Assembly (NCBI GenBank): GCA_965231025.1
Contig: OZ246407.1
Span: forward strand, 744,001 to 808,000
Direction of reading: 5' to 3'
Length of the DNA stretch: 64,000 nt
Source of the DNA: PALSA-1335 sp965231025
GTDB lineage: Bacteria; Patescibacteriota; Gracilibacteria; UBA1369
The position numbers and the translations under genes are program-made. Below, one piece after another: positions 1 to 8,478 of the stretch. Every line of letters begins with the position of its first letter. Position 1 is the first letter of the stretch. The notes under the pieces are model-generated. The model had not been told where the DNA came from and did not search any database. It saw only the letters and a program-made list of their open reading frames with translations.

Positions 1-380
1 GACACGTCACCGCGGGGCTTGCGATCTACGACACGATGCAGCTCATCCAATGCGACGTCTCAACCGTATGTATAGGAATCGCCGCATCCATGGGAGCGGT
101 TCTGCTCGCGGGAGGAGCGCCGGGAAAACGTTACGCGCTTCCGAACGCCGAAGTCATGATCCACCAGCCGCTTGGAGGCACGGAAGGACAGGCCACGGAC
201 ATCTTTATCCACGCGACGCACATTATCAAAACCAAAGACAGGCTGAACGGAATCCTGGCAAAACACACAGGCCAGCCGTTAAAAACACTTGAAAAGGACA
301 CCGACCGCGACAACTTCATGTCCGCTGAAGAAGCGTTGAAATACGGACTCATCGACAAGATCATCAACAAGCGGGCATAA
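1..380 (+). CDS. clpP: ATP-dependent Clp protease proteolytic subunit, C-terminal part
   Basis: The reading frame is open from base 3, so the gene begins before the window. It encodes the serine peptidase subunit that forms the ClpP barrel and degrades proteins fed to it by Clp ATPases in the cytoplasm. The catalytic triad is visible: the serine in IAASMGA (codon at 87-89), the histidine in MIHQP (codon at 162-164) and the aspartate in TDRDNF (codon at 309-311). The family's VTAGLAIYDTMQ segment lies at the left edge. The end EEALKYGLIDKII is also typical. A strong terminator follows. Only the N-terminal third is missing. Confidence 0.96.
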   Translation, partial: HVTAGLAIYDTMQLIQCDVSTVCIGIAASMGAVLLAGGAPGKRYALPNAEVMIHQPLGGTEGQATDIFIHATHIIKTKDRLNGILAKHTGQPLKTLEKDTDRDNFMSAEEALKYGLIDKIINKRA

Positions 381-400
381 GTGCAGTGAGACAAATCGAA

Positions 401-431
401 AGAACCCCCGTACTGAACGGGGGTTCTTTTT
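401..431 (+). terminator. Rho-independent terminator of clpP
   Basis: A 10-bp stem, AGAACCCCCG (401-410) with CGGGGGTTCT (418-427), has a 7-base loop and is followed by a T run. It ends clpP. It touches the stop codon of the convergent rimK-like gene and may also slow transcription from that side. Confidence 0.9.
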
Positions 432-1399
432 TATAGTGCTTTCTTCTTCTTCAAGTTTTCCTGATGCTTCTTATGCAGGAGAACGGCATATTTCACCATC
501 TCTTCAGGGATGTTGACCCCGGATATATTCATCAATCCCTCAAACCCGGGATTGGCATTCACCTCCATGACAACAGGACCCGCCTTGGTTCGTAAAAGAT
601 CGACTCCACCGACATCAAGTCCCAGTGCCTGGGTGGCGCGGACAGCCATGTGCTGTTCTTCGGCGCTGAGTTTTATTTTCATTGCTTCTCCGCCGTAATG
701 AAGATTTGAACGAAAATCACCCTTGGTAGCCCTGCGCTGCATTGACGCAACAACCTTGTCACCGATAACATATGCGCGGAAATCACATCCTTCGGCCTCG
801 GCGACATACTCCTGAATAAGGATGATACTGGATGCCGTGGTCTTCCAGACCATATCGAGCGACGAATACAGCGAACGGCGGCTTTCCGCAATCGCCACGC
901 CCACACCGTACGAACCAAAGGGAGATTTGATGATGACCGGGTATCCCCCGACCTTCTCAATACCTTCATCAAGAAACTCCAATTTGCGAACGACGAGAGT
1001 ACGGGGCACCGCAATACCGCGATGTGTCAAAATCTGGAGCGTCCGCAACTTATTCTTCGCGCGGGCGGTCGGAAGATAATCGTTCACAACCGGAATACCA
1101 AGCATATTGAACTGCTTCACAATTGAAATCTCCAGATCGATGTCCCCGGAAACCGAAACGCGGGGAATAAGCACGTCACACCCTTTTATGGGCTGATTCT
1201 TATAAAGAATAAGCGGCTTGCGGTTGTCAAAATACAGCTGGCACTTTTCCACCTTATAGATCTTGGCAATATGGCCCAGATTTTCAACGGCCTTTTTTAA
1301 AAGCTTGATTTCACGGGGAGTCGAAATCGACGCTGTGCGCGCCGAACGAAGCTGACTGATATAGCTAAAATCCAGAATACCGATCTGCAGTGGTTTCAT
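431..1399 (-). CDS. RimK-family ATP-grasp ligase
   Basis: A 322-residue ATP-grasp protein of the RimK type. Such enzymes use ATP to join an amino acid to a carboxylate, for example glutamate to ribosomal protein S6 or to a cofactor. Visible family marks are an N-terminal RimK-like domain (residues 1-110), the ATP-binding stretch YPVIIKSPFGSYGVGV near residue 155, the adenine-binding ILIQEYV, and the metal-binding end VVMEVNANPGFEGL near residue 275. The substrate cannot be told from sequence. The start at 1399 has no Shine-Dalgarno. It converges with clpP and stands alone. Confidence 0.85.
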   Translation of the reverse strand: MKPLQIGILDFSYISQLRSARTASISTPREIKLLKKAVENLGHIAKIYKVEKCQLYFDNRKPLILYKNQPIKGCDVLIPRVSVSGDIDLEISIVKQFNMLGIPVVNDYLPTARAKNKLRTLQILTHRGIAVPRTLVVRKLEFLDEGIEKVGGYPVIIKSPFGSYGVGVAIAESRRSLYSSLDMVWKTTASSIILIQEYVAEAEGCDFRAYVIGDKVVASMQRRATKGDFRSNLHYGGEAMKIKLSAEEQHMAVRATQALGLDVGGVDLLRTKAGPVVMEVNANPGFEGLMNISGVNIPEEMVKYAVLLHKKHQENLKKKKAL

Positions 1400-1486
1400 T
1401 GATCAAAAAACAAAAAATTAACAGCACTATAATAGACGATTTCCCAAAAATCAACAAAGGGCATGAAAGATAATGACATGAAAAGT

Positions 1487-1516
1487 TTGAAGATGCGGCA
1501 AAAGTCCAGTAAAATA
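1487..1516 (+). promoter_or_regulatory. Sigma-70-type promoter of the lipoprotein gene
   Basis: TTGAAG at 1487-1492, an 18-base spacer, then TAAAAT at 1511-1516. The expected transcript start leaves a leader of only about 14 bases before the ATG at 1536. Confidence 0.6.
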
Positions 1517-1535
1517 GATCCGTTAACCCCAATCT

Positions 1536-2126
1536 ATGCAAACAACAACAAAAAAAATCCTGGGAATATCCATCATGATGGTTACCGTTCTGGCACTTTC
1601 CGGCTGCGGAAACTCAAGCACTCAGCAGAAACCCACCACCGACGAACGTTCGAGGGTCATTGACAACGCCGAGTTCACCATGAGAATCCCCCGCGAATGG
1701 GACGTTATCGAGGCCAAAGATTTCACCGCCGACGTTCCAGCCGAAACGACCATGGTCGTCCGAAACAACGTCAAGAACGAGGATTTCACGGCTAACGTGA
1801 ATGTCATCCGCCGCAGTCTCCAGACGACAAAAGAAACACTTGAGTATGCCAAAGAGGTCATCAACCGGCAAAAAAGCGGCCTTCTCAATTACAAGGAAAC
1901 CAAACGTGACGTCTCCAAAATGAAGATCGGAGACAAAACGGTCGACAGCTATGTGGTGACCTTTGAAGGGAAAAAAGACGCGGAAAGCGACCTGGTCCGC
2001 TTTGTACAGACCTACGCCGTCAAGGGAAACATGGGGTATATCGTGACCGGATCATATTCCCTCAAAGAAAGCGGCGACAACATGAATACCGTCGAAGAGA
2101 TCGTGAAATCTTTTTCCTTGAAATAA
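1536..2126 (+). CDS. Lipoprotein with a DcrB/PsbP-like body
   Basis: A 196-residue secreted lipoprotein. Residues 1-24 form a lipoprotein signal peptide with lipobox LSGC, and Cys24 would be lipidated. After a short polar linker, residues 35-196 look like the PsbP/DcrB fold: an N-terminal strand pair FTMRIPREWDV, a central region with an amphipathic helix, and a final helix TVEEIVKSFSLK. Proteins with this fold are usually extracytoplasmic and of unknown function. The fold assignment is by eye and tentative; the signal peptide is clear. It has its own promoter and is followed by tRNA-Leu. Confidence 0.8.
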   Translation: MQTTTKKILGISIMMVTVLALSGCGNSSTQQKPTTDERSRVIDNAEFTMRIPREWDVIEAKDFTADVPAETTMVVRNNVKNEDFTANVNVIRRSLQTTKETLEYAKEVINRQKSGLLNYKETKRDVSKMKIGDKTVDSYVVTFEGKKDAESDLVRFVQTYAVKGNMGYIVTGSYSLKESGDNMNTVEEIVKSFSLK

Positions 2127-2173
2127 TCAAAAGTCACCCTACAATGGGAACGGTTGGAACAAGGAAAGGACGC

Positions 2174-2260
2174 GCCGGGGTGGCGGAATTGGCAGACGCG
2201 CGGGACTTAAAATCCCGTGATAGCAATATCGTGCGGGTTCGATTCCCGCCCTCGGCACCA
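2174..2260 (+). tRNA. tRNA-Leu (anticodon UAA)
   Basis: Acceptor GCCGGGG (2174-2180) pairs with CCTCGGC. The anticodon stem CGGGA/TCCCG holds loop CTTAAAA, giving anticodon TAA at 2208-2210. The long variable arm is typical of class II leucine tRNA, the T-arm is CGGGTTCGATTCCCG, and the 3' CCA is encoded. Length 87 bases. Confidence 0.97.
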
Positions 2261-2280
2261 GAACTTACATAAAAACCACA

Positions 2281-3033
2281 GTGAGGAAAAGACTCCACAC
2301 AGGCCGCAACACACAGATAGCAGAAAAACTTCTGCACAACGCAGAGAAGCTTTCCGAAATAAAAAAAATCACCGATCCCAAGCACCCTCTCAACAAGACC
2401 ATCGCAGTATGTCTTGAAAAAATTTCCAAGTTGATGGAAACGTCCGCGCCTTCAGGAGATTTGTTGAACGAAGTAAAAACATATTGGATACCCATAGCAA
2501 GACATTTCGGCATATGGAAGACCAGGTACCAGTTGGAGGACCGGCTTTTTGAGTTAACGGACAAAAAGAACTTCATGCTCATGAATTCTTTGGTCAAGAA
2601 AAAGGGGAAAATCCATGAAAAACTCTTTAAAACCGTCGTTGAAATCGTTTCCAGCCAGCTCAACAAAGGAGGTCTCAGTAATTATGAAATCCTTTTCCGT
2701 CAAAAAAACATTTATGGCATTTACCGGAAAATGAAGCTGAAGAACAAGAACATCAACTTCATGACGGACTGGTTTGGAATTCGCATCGTCGTCGACACCA
2801 TTCCACAGTGCTATAAAGTCCTGGACGTCCTCCATTACCTTTGGCCCCACTACCGCGAACATTTCGTGGACTATATCAAAAACCCGAAACCAAACGGCTA
2901 CCAAAGCCTTCACACCATTCTGCACTGCCTCGACGGTCAAACCGTGGAATTCCAGATCAGGACACGAAAAATGGACGCCTTCGCGGAATACGGACCGGCA
3001 TCACACGGACTTTATAAACAGTGGGAGCCGTAA
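2281..3033 (+). CDS. RelA/SpoT-family (p)ppGpp synthetase lacking hydrolase and C-terminal domains
   Basis: A 250-residue alarmone synthetase that would transfer pyrophosphate from ATP to GDP or GTP. Residues 1-110 look like the helical tail of the Rel hydrolase region (the stretch IARHFGIWKTRYQLEDRLF matches what follows the HD domain), but there is no HD motif. The synthetase domain covers about 130-250, with Asp163 in TDWFGIRI, the signature NPKPNGYQSLHT, Glu223 in VEFQIRT, and the closing AFAEYGPASHGLYK. TGS and ACT domains are absent. A GTG start is used, 20 bases after tRNA-Leu. The 3' end overlaps the convergent TrmB-like gene by 22 bases. Confidence 0.88.
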   Translation: MRKRLHTGRNTQIAEKLLHNAEKLSEIKKITDPKHPLNKTIAVCLEKISKLMETSAPSGDLLNEVKTYWIPIARHFGIWKTRYQLEDRLFELTDKKNFMLMNSLVKKKGKIHEKLFKTVVEIVSSQLNKGGLSNYEILFRQKNIYGIYRKMKLKNKNINFMTDWFGIRIVVDTIPQCYKVLDVLHYLWPHYREHFVDYIKNPKPNGYQSLHTILHCLDGQTVEFQIRTRKMDAFAEYGPASHGLYKQWEP

Positions 3034-3776
3034 TGCTCGGCCATCTTCCAGCAAAGATTGAACATGTGCCGCATATTTGCGGCGATACCGGCGCTCTCGA
3101 TAACAACCGCCAGTTTTTCCTTCAGTGAAAAATAAGCGACCTTTTCATCATAGATATTGATTTCCATGTCAAAAAAGTACTGATCCGCCGGAATCAGCCG
3201 GCTGACGCGCAATTCCTGAGTGTCTTTTTCATGACGCTTCCGCCCCATTGGAGTATCGGGGAAAATCGCTTTGATAAGAATGCCTGCGGCCTTCCGGCGC
3301 TGGTAATATTTGGGAACATATCTCGGCAAAGTGGTTTCCGTGCTGTCGATGGACGCAATGGCCAAAATTTCCGTCTTGGAGGTCAGGGTGTCCTCGTAGG
3401 CGGCGATAATCCCCTCTTTCCCTTCATAAAAGGATATTTCAGGCTTCACAAAGGAAGGATTCGCAAAAGCGTCGAACAAAGACAGATTCCTCCGCAGTGA
3501 AGTGATGGAGGAACGCGCCATATTGTTCTGTTCCTCGAGAATCTTTATAACAACCCTGAACGGAACCGCTGTAAAATAGTCCTTGTTCGCATACGAGAAC
3601 CTGCTGACAAAGCCGCGGGCAATAAGCTTCTGGATGGCATTGATGACGTCGGTCCTTGCCATGCCGGTTTCTTTGGCCAACACTCCGGCATGCTGCGTCC
3701 CGACTTTCAAGGCAGCCAGATACACGACGACTTCGTGGGGATGCAACCCGATTTTTTGGAGAACGCCCTCTAACAT
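3012..3776 (-). CDS. TrmB-type transcriptional regulator
   Basis: A 254-residue protein with an N-terminal winged helix-turn-helix (residues 1-75). LGLHPHEVVVYLAALK-like helices lead into the recognition helix region MARTDVINAIQKLIARGFVS. A short coiled linker (80-100) and a C-terminal ligand-sensor region follow, as in TrmB proteins, which often respond to sugars. The family is common in archaea and in CPR bacteria. The ligand is unknown. It converges on the (p)ppGpp synthetase with a 22-base overlap, so the two transcripts are partly antisense. Confidence 0.8.
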   Translation of the reverse strand: MLEGVLQKIGLHPHEVVVYLAALKVGTQHAGVLAKETGMARTDVINAIQKLIARGFVSRFSYANKDYFTAVPFRVVIKILEEQNNMARSSITSLRRNLSLFDAFANPSFVKPEISFYEGKEGIIAAYEDTLTSKTEILAIASIDSTETTLPRYVPKYYQRRKAAGILIKAIFPDTPMGRKRHEKDTQELRVSRLIPADQYFFDMEINIYDEKVAYFSLKEKLAVVIESAGIAANMRHMFNLCWKMAEHYGSHCL

Positions 3777-3818
3777 AGGTGAAAAAAGTTAGGAAGCAAG
3801 GACATAGTATCCGAAAAA

Positions 3819-6659
3819 TTAGTGAGGTGTCCAATCCCGAGCGTCCCTCACCCGTTTATTTTGCTGACGGTCAATCCGTAAAAGTTCCGCATGAACTGAA
3901 CGTATAGCATCAAAGAGTGCATCAATATCAGCCTTCTCATGAAGGTAATGGAAGGAGATTCTCAATGCTCTATTCCGATAAAGACAAGTGTCCAAACTGA
4001 ATTTATGCGGTCTTTCAAGCAAAACCGGAAGCATATGACGGGCATTTTTACTTGGGAAATCAATGGTCACGATTCCACTGTAATCTTTCTTATTCCGATG
4101 AGAGGGATAGAGAACACGGCAGCCCATCAAAGACACGAGATCATCCCGCGTATATTGTTCCAATAATTGTGGAGCAACGGAGGGAAGACACTCATTTACA
4201 AACTTTTCTCCATACTGACAAGCCTGTTGAATCGTATACTGCGTCAATTCACTCATGCGTTGAACAATCTTCTGCTCAAGAGTGTACTTTCGTTTATCCC
4301 CCAAATTTCCTTCCATACGGAAGAGATCTACCGTTGACCTCAGCATATGTATCGCAAGACCCATGGCCGCAATGTTACCTTTTGGCATTGAGCTTGAGTA
4401 TCTATGGGAAGAATGCTGACGACCAACCAAAGGGGACTTCTTCATGAAGTCCTGGGAAAGTGCGATGAGACCCGTCGTTGATCCTATGTCCGAGTGCCCC
4501 ACCCCCAACGCTTTCCCTCCGCTGGTAAAGTATATATCCGCGCCAAGTTTCACCAGTGAGTCTGTGCGGGCCCGCCCGACAGCCTGACAACCGTCCACGG
4601 CTACAGGAATCTGAGGATATTCCCGTTTTAAACGCCTTATGAGTTCCGCCAGGTAAGTCCCCGACGTCTTTTTCCCTCCAACACACGGAGCATCACCCAA
4701 ACGTGTCTGAGAACTCAGCACGATAATCTTGGTGTGTTCCGGATCAACCTGGAGTGAAATATCATGAAAAAGTTGATCAACGGTCTTAGGAATACGTAAC
4801 TTTTCATCATTCAAGCTGACCACGCGCAAACCCGGATCCTGGGGATCCTGAGGATCTTCAGGATATCTTCGATTCAGGTCTGCCCGTTTTCTAAATATGT
4901 CGGTAATGCCGGAAAACTCCTGATTCGTCACAACGGCATGATCACCTTCTCCAAACTTCGGTAAATATTTCGCCAGCACATCCTCAAACGCTTCCTTCGC
5001 CGAATAGTAATAGAAAAACTGATACTTGCGGCCGCCCCCACCTTCTCTGGCATTGAAAAAGCGGGCAGCTTCCTTCTCAGCCATATGAACAATCTCATGA
5101 AAACTCGAAACTGAGGCCATCGCTTCAGCCGCATCAGTGACAAAACCGCGCTCGACACCCAAAAAGGCCGTATTAAAATACTTGGACAATGGCACATCAG
5201 GGGGAACCAAAAGTCCTTCAGCATCGGAAAGAGGGAACAATCTGACCGTTTCCCCGCGAACAGTGAGCCCATCCCTGATTTGGGCATCACCATAATGCAT
5301 AAAACAGAGATTCATGATGATTTCGCGGATGGACTTGTTCCTGCACTGACGAATTGGAATATCAAGAAACGGATCCTGGGTATGGAGCAATGAACTGATC
5401 GAGTGGGCAAGTTCAGGATCGCCTTTCAGCCGGTCATCGCGTTCAAGCGATTCGACGATATCCAAAAACTCCAGTTGAACAGCCCGGTTCTTTACAATGC
5501 ATTTTGGATGAAGAAGAGCAAGGAACGCCTTTCCGAGCCGCAGAACTTCAGGGGGTAAAGGATCAGGTTTCCTTCTTTTCATCCTTGGATGGTAGTGTGT
5601 CTGAACAAGCGTCGTTGTCGCATCACCCTCCAGCGCATACTTATTGATAGCCACCAGAATCCTGGCTTTCTCCTGATACGACATATTCATTCTCAAGATA
5701 TTGCTGACCTTCAGCGCATCAAAAGGAGTTTGTTTTAAATCACCCTGAAACCACGGATTCACAAACTCTCCGGATTTCTCGACCCCGTTGGGAGTGGAAA
5801 GTTCATAATGAATCTGATCGAGATCCACAATTGGATCCTCAACCGATCTCCGAATCAGAGTAAGCGAAGAATGGCGCAACACCTCGGCCAAACCTGACCG
5901 ACACCGTTCCTCCATCCCGTTGGGATGCTCGCTGTTATCAAGCAAAAACTTACTGATATAACTGTATTCCTTCAAAAAAGTGGCGAGTTGAGTGAAGAAA
6001 ACCGGAGGAGCAGAAACGGTCACATCGTCATCGGAAGCCGGGGAACTGCACTCCTGCTCAACATTTTTGAAAGATCTGATTTGCGCCGCAACGATAGCCT
6101 GAACCCGTTCAATATCACCATCGAGCGCCCAGTACAACAAATGGGCAATGCCGATATCAGCATCCCGGGTGAAATAAAGCTTTATTTCACTCTCCAGACG
6201 GTTCAGCTCATGACAAACCTCTTCGGTTAAATTCGGACAAAGCGCATCTGCCTTTGCCTCAATCAAATGCCGAAGAAAACCCTGGTCATCAATGGCGTCC
6301 GCACTCTCAAGACTCCATCCCACATGATGTCGTTGTACATCATCAAAACCAAGTGCGAGTTCGGGACAACTCCTAGCAATTTCTTCGCGAATAGCCCTCG
6401 TGAGCGGAACTGACAAGAGATTCCGGCGAATTTCGGCAAACGGGGTTTCAGGGGGGAGCCGGTGTACCACCGCCAACGCGGCATTCGCAGCATCCAAATC
6501 CAGTTTCTGCCGTTCCAGCGCAGCACCGGGAACTATCGCGTCCCGGGTACTTAAAAATATCTGAACGAGTTCGTCAGAAAGCGCTGCCTTAAGCTCATCA
6601 TCGGCTGATTGCCCCTCAATGGCTCGCACGTCCCCTTTTTCATCTTTAGGCTCGGTCAT
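3819..6659 (-). CDS. Large PLP-dependent class V aminotransferase / cysteine desulfurase-like fusion protein
   Basis: About 946 residues from the ATG at 6659; an in-frame ATG at 6695 would add 12 residues, but it sits directly behind an AT-rich, promoter-like tract. Residues 1 to about 430 are helical and unrecognised. From about 500 onward lies a class V aminotransferase domain: Asp689 in VAVDGCQAVG (PLP ring nitrogen), Lys716 in TSGGKALG (Schiff base), and a C-terminal LRISFHYLHEKADID that matches the desulfurase tail. Cys892 (SLDTCLYRN) lies where SufS-type enzymes carry their active cysteine. Standard cysteine desulfurases have about 400 residues, so this is more than twice as long. No suf or isc genes are nearby. 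The substrate is unknown. Confidence 0.75.
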   Translation of the reverse strand: MTEPKDEKGDVRAIEGQSADDELKAALSDELVQIFLSTRDAIVPGAALERQKLDLDAANAALAVVHRLPPETPFAEIRRNLLSVPLTRAIREEIARSCPELALGFDDVQRHHVGWSLESADAIDDQGFLRHLIEAKADALCPNLTEEVCHELNRLESEIKLYFTRDADIGIAHLLYWALDGDIERVQAIVAAQIRSFKNVEQECSSPASDDDVTVSAPPVFFTQLATFLKEYSYISKFLLDNSEHPNGMEERCRSGLAEVLRHSSLTLIRRSVEDPIVDLDQIHYELSTPNGVEKSGEFVNPWFQGDLKQTPFDALKVSNILRMNMSYQEKARILVAINKYALEGDATTTLVQTHYHPRMKRRKPDPLPPEVLRLGKAFLALLHPKCIVKNRAVQLEFLDIVESLERDDRLKGDPELAHSISSLLHTQDPFLDIPIRQCRNKSIREIIMNLCFMHYGDAQIRDGLTVRGETVRLFPLSDAEGLLVPPDVPLSKYFNTAFLGVERGFVTDAAEAMASVSSFHEIVHMAEKEAARFFNAREGGGGRKYQFFYYYSAKEAFEDVLAKYLPKFGEGDHAVVTNQEFSGITDIFRKRADLNRRYPEDPQDPQDPGLRVVSLNDEKLRIPKTVDQLFHDISLQVDPEHTKIIVLSSQTRLGDAPCVGGKKTSGTYLAELIRRLKREYPQIPVAVDGCQAVGRARTDSLVKLGADIYFTSGGKALGVGHSDIGSTTGLIALSQDFMKKSPLVGRQHSSHRYSSSMPKGNIAAMGLAIHMLRSTVDLFRMEGNLGDKRKYTLEQKIVQRMSELTQYTIQQACQYGEKFVNECLPSVAPQLLEQYTRDDLVSLMGCRVLYPSHRNKKDYSGIVTIDFPSKNARHMLPVLLERPHKFSLDTCLYRNRALRISFHYLHEKADIDALFDAIRSVHAELLRIDRQQNKRVRDARDWTPH

Positions 6660-6769
6660 ACCTCCGGATAATATGAAAGGCGAAGAAACTAACATATTTT
6701 ATATAAAAAGGCAAGGGGTCTTTCCTGAGCAAGACCCGCTCAGTGTACACCGAAAAAATGAGAAAAAAA

Positions 6770-6798
6770 TTGACAAATTGATGAAATTGCATAATAAT
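6770..6798 (+). promoter_or_regulatory. Strong sigma-70-type promoter of the His-rich protein gene
   Basis: A consensus -35 TTGACA at 6770-6775, a 17-base spacer, and AATAAT at 6793-6798 (5 of 6 matches). It drives the small His-rich gene starting at 6834. Confidence 0.75.
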
Positions 6799-6833
6799 GC
6801 CCTTCTGAATACAATAAATTAACCAAGAAAACT

Positions 6834-7109
6834 ATGTCTGGACACGCAGAAGCAGGGCACGGCCACGAAGCCGGTGAACATGGGCATGACACCGAAAGCG
6901 CCCTGGAAACATTGAGCGACGGAATAATGAAAATCATCAAAAGCGTCGGCATCGCCGTCAAAAAAGTATTTAACGGAATAACCGGATTCGCAAAGGATGT
7001 TTTCGGAGGTTTGTTCAGCAAGGGCGGTCATGATGCTCATGAGGGCGGGCACGGAGCCCCCGATGCACATGGAGCCGCTGCAGCACACGCGCCGGCCGCC
7101 GGACACTAA
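6834..7109 (+). CDS. Small histidine-rich protein with a central amphipathic helix
   Basis: A 91-residue protein I do not recognise. Both ends are rich in His, Gly and Ala: five histidines in residues 1-18 and six in the last 30. Between them, residues 22-62 form a Lys/Val/Ile/Phe-rich segment (IMKIIKSVGIAVKKVF and FAKDVFGGLF) likely to be one or two amphipathic helices. There is no signal peptide and no cysteine. It has a near-consensus promoter and its own terminator, so it is probably well expressed as a single-gene unit. Metal binding by the tails and membrane binding by the helix are inference. Confidence 0.75.
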   Translation: MSGHAEAGHGHEAGEHGHDTESALETLSDGIMKIIKSVGIAVKKVFNGITGFAKDVFGGLFSKGGHDAHEGGHGAPDAHGAAAAHAPAAGH

Positions 7110-7136
7110 CAGAAACGACGTAACCCGTATGACACG

Positions 7137-7176
7137 AAACGAAGGCACGACACCAAGGTCGACCTTCGTTTTTTTG
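7137..7176 (+). terminator. Rho-independent terminator after the His-rich gene
   Basis: Stem AAACGAAGG (7137-7145) with CCTTCGTTT (7163-7171), a structured loop with a small GAC/GTC pair, then a T run. Confidence 0.85.
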
Positions 7177-7185
7177 TGATACAAT
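7177..7185 (+). promoter_or_regulatory. Extended -10 promoter of the SLH-cupredoxin gene
   Basis: TGATACAAT follows the preceding terminator directly: an extended -10 (TGn plus TACAAT) with no clear -35. The gene starts at 7220. Confidence 0.5.
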
Positions 7186-7219
7186 ACGTAAGCATTTCAT
7201 ACTTTAACCACTTTATTCC

Positions 7220-8188
7220 ATGAACATGAAAAAAGGTCTCGCGGGGATCGTCAGCGGTACACTCCTGGTGATCTCATTGCCGATCACCGTCGGAGCGGCA
7301 ATAATGACAGGAACACAGACGGATTTTACGGATGTAAATCCTTCAAACCAAAACTACACGGCAATCATGTACCTGAAAGATCATGGGGTCATCAGCGGTT
7401 ACCCCGATGGAAGTTTCAAACCCGACCAGGTGGTCAACCGTGCCGAAGCTCTTAAAATTATTCTTCTCGGCTCAAACGTCCAGGTGGCGACATCAATCGA
7501 CCTCGAGCCCTTCCGCGATGTTCCAAGGACGGAATGGTATGCGCCATTCGTGGATAAAGCCAAAGAACTCACCATCGTTCAGGGCTATGAGGACGGGACT
7601 TTCAAACCGGCCCAGACCGTTAACCTGGTGGAAAACCTCAAAATCCTTCTCCTGGCTCAAAAAACGAACCTGAGTGCCATGACGGTAACAGCGGACCCCT
7701 ACGCCGACGCCTTTGCCAACGAGTGGTACGCGTCATACGTTCAATATGCCAAGGATAAAAATCTCATCGACGCCGACGGCAGCAATATGATCTTCCCCGC
7801 GCAGGGAATGACACGGGCAAAACTTGCCGAAGCGATGTACCGCCTGATGTACATGAAGGCAATGGGATGGGACGCGTACACGAAAGAGACTCAACAACAA
7901 ACCCAGCAACAAACCCAGCAAACAACCCAGCAGCAGACAATAAACGTTGATATCAAAGACTTTCTTTTCGTCGAAAAAAATATCATCGTCAAAGTCGGAA
8001 CAACGGTAACATGGACAAACAGTGACATCGCTCCACACACCGTCACCAGCGATACGGGATCTGCGCTCGACAGCGGGAATCTATCCCTGGGACAAACCTA
8101 CAGCATGACATTTACCGCAGCGGGAACTTATAACTACCATTGCGCGGTACACCCTTCCATGACCGGAACCGTAACCGTGACCGAATAA
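7220..8188 (+). CDS. SLH-domain surface protein with a C-terminal cupredoxin (blue copper) domain
   Basis: A 322-residue exported protein. A signal peptide (1-28) is followed by three S-layer homology repeats (about 33-205), with core motifs GVISGYPDGSFKPDQVVNRAEALKI and VQGYEDGTFKPAQTVNLVENLKI in shorter form. Next come a Gln/Thr linker (QQQTQQQTQQ type, about 217-236) and a plastocyanin-like domain (238-322). The four copper ligands are present: His273 (APHTV), Cys308, His311 and Met314 in HCAVHPSM. It would sit on the cell wall and carry electrons or hold copper outside the cell. Its first SLH repeat closely resembles that of the S41 protease at 25.1 kb. The gene has its own promoter and terminator. 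Confidence 0.88.
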   Translation: MNMKKGLAGIVSGTLLVISLPITVGAAIMTGTQTDFTDVNPSNQNYTAIMYLKDHGVISGYPDGSFKPDQVVNRAEALKIILLGSNVQVATSIDLEPFRDVPRTEWYAPFVDKAKELTIVQGYEDGTFKPAQTVNLVENLKILLLAQKTNLSAMTVTADPYADAFANEWYASYVQYAKDKNLIDADGSNMIFPAQGMTRAKLAEAMYRLMYMKAMGWDAYTKETQQQTQQQTQQTTQQQTINVDIKDFLFVEKNIIVKVGTTVTWTNSDIAPHTVTSDTGSALDSGNLSLGQTYSMTFTAAGTYNYHCAVHPSMTGTVTVTE

Positions 8189-8202
8189 ATTGATACGCCA
8201 TC

Positions 8203-8232
8203 AAAAAGACCCCGCATGCGGGGTCTTTTTGT
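8203..8232 (+). terminator. Rho-independent terminator after the SLH-cupredoxin gene
   Basis: A perfect palindrome, AAAAAGACCCCGC (8203-8215) with GCGGGGTCTTTTT, ends in a T run. The A run on the other side makes it suited to stop transcription from both strands. Confidence 0.9.
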
Positions 8233-8255
8233 AGACGAATCGAAATAAACATCCA

Positions 8256-8331
8256 TGGTGGGCCAGCCCGGGATCGAACCGGGGACCATCGCCTTAAGAG
8301 GGCGCCGCTCTACCAGCTGAGCTACTGACCC
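8256..8331 (-). tRNA. tRNA-Lys (anticodon CUU)
   Basis: On the minus strand the acceptor GGGTCAG pairs with CTGGCCC, the D-arm is GCTC/GAGC, the anticodon loop CTCTTAA gives CTT, and the T-arm is CCCGG-TTCGATC-CCGGG. CCA is encoded. The first pair of the anticodon stem is G-A. Length 76 bases. Confidence 0.95.
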
Positions 8332-8478
8332 ATGAGTATCACGGCGGGGCAGCAGTAGCTTATGCTAATGGCCCACGCGTGAAAGACATCTACTTCAACC
8401 TGACTTGGAAAAGAGCGCAATAAAATTAGCATTCTTCCCCTGTTGATTCAAGCGGTTTTTTACTAAAATGCTTGTACT

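Noticed and set aside
4840..4862. Repeated GGATCCTG/GGATCCTGAGGATC as a palindromic element
   Set aside because: It lies inside the PLP enzyme gene and encodes a short Asp-Pro-Gln repeat; it is in frame and needs no separate explanation.
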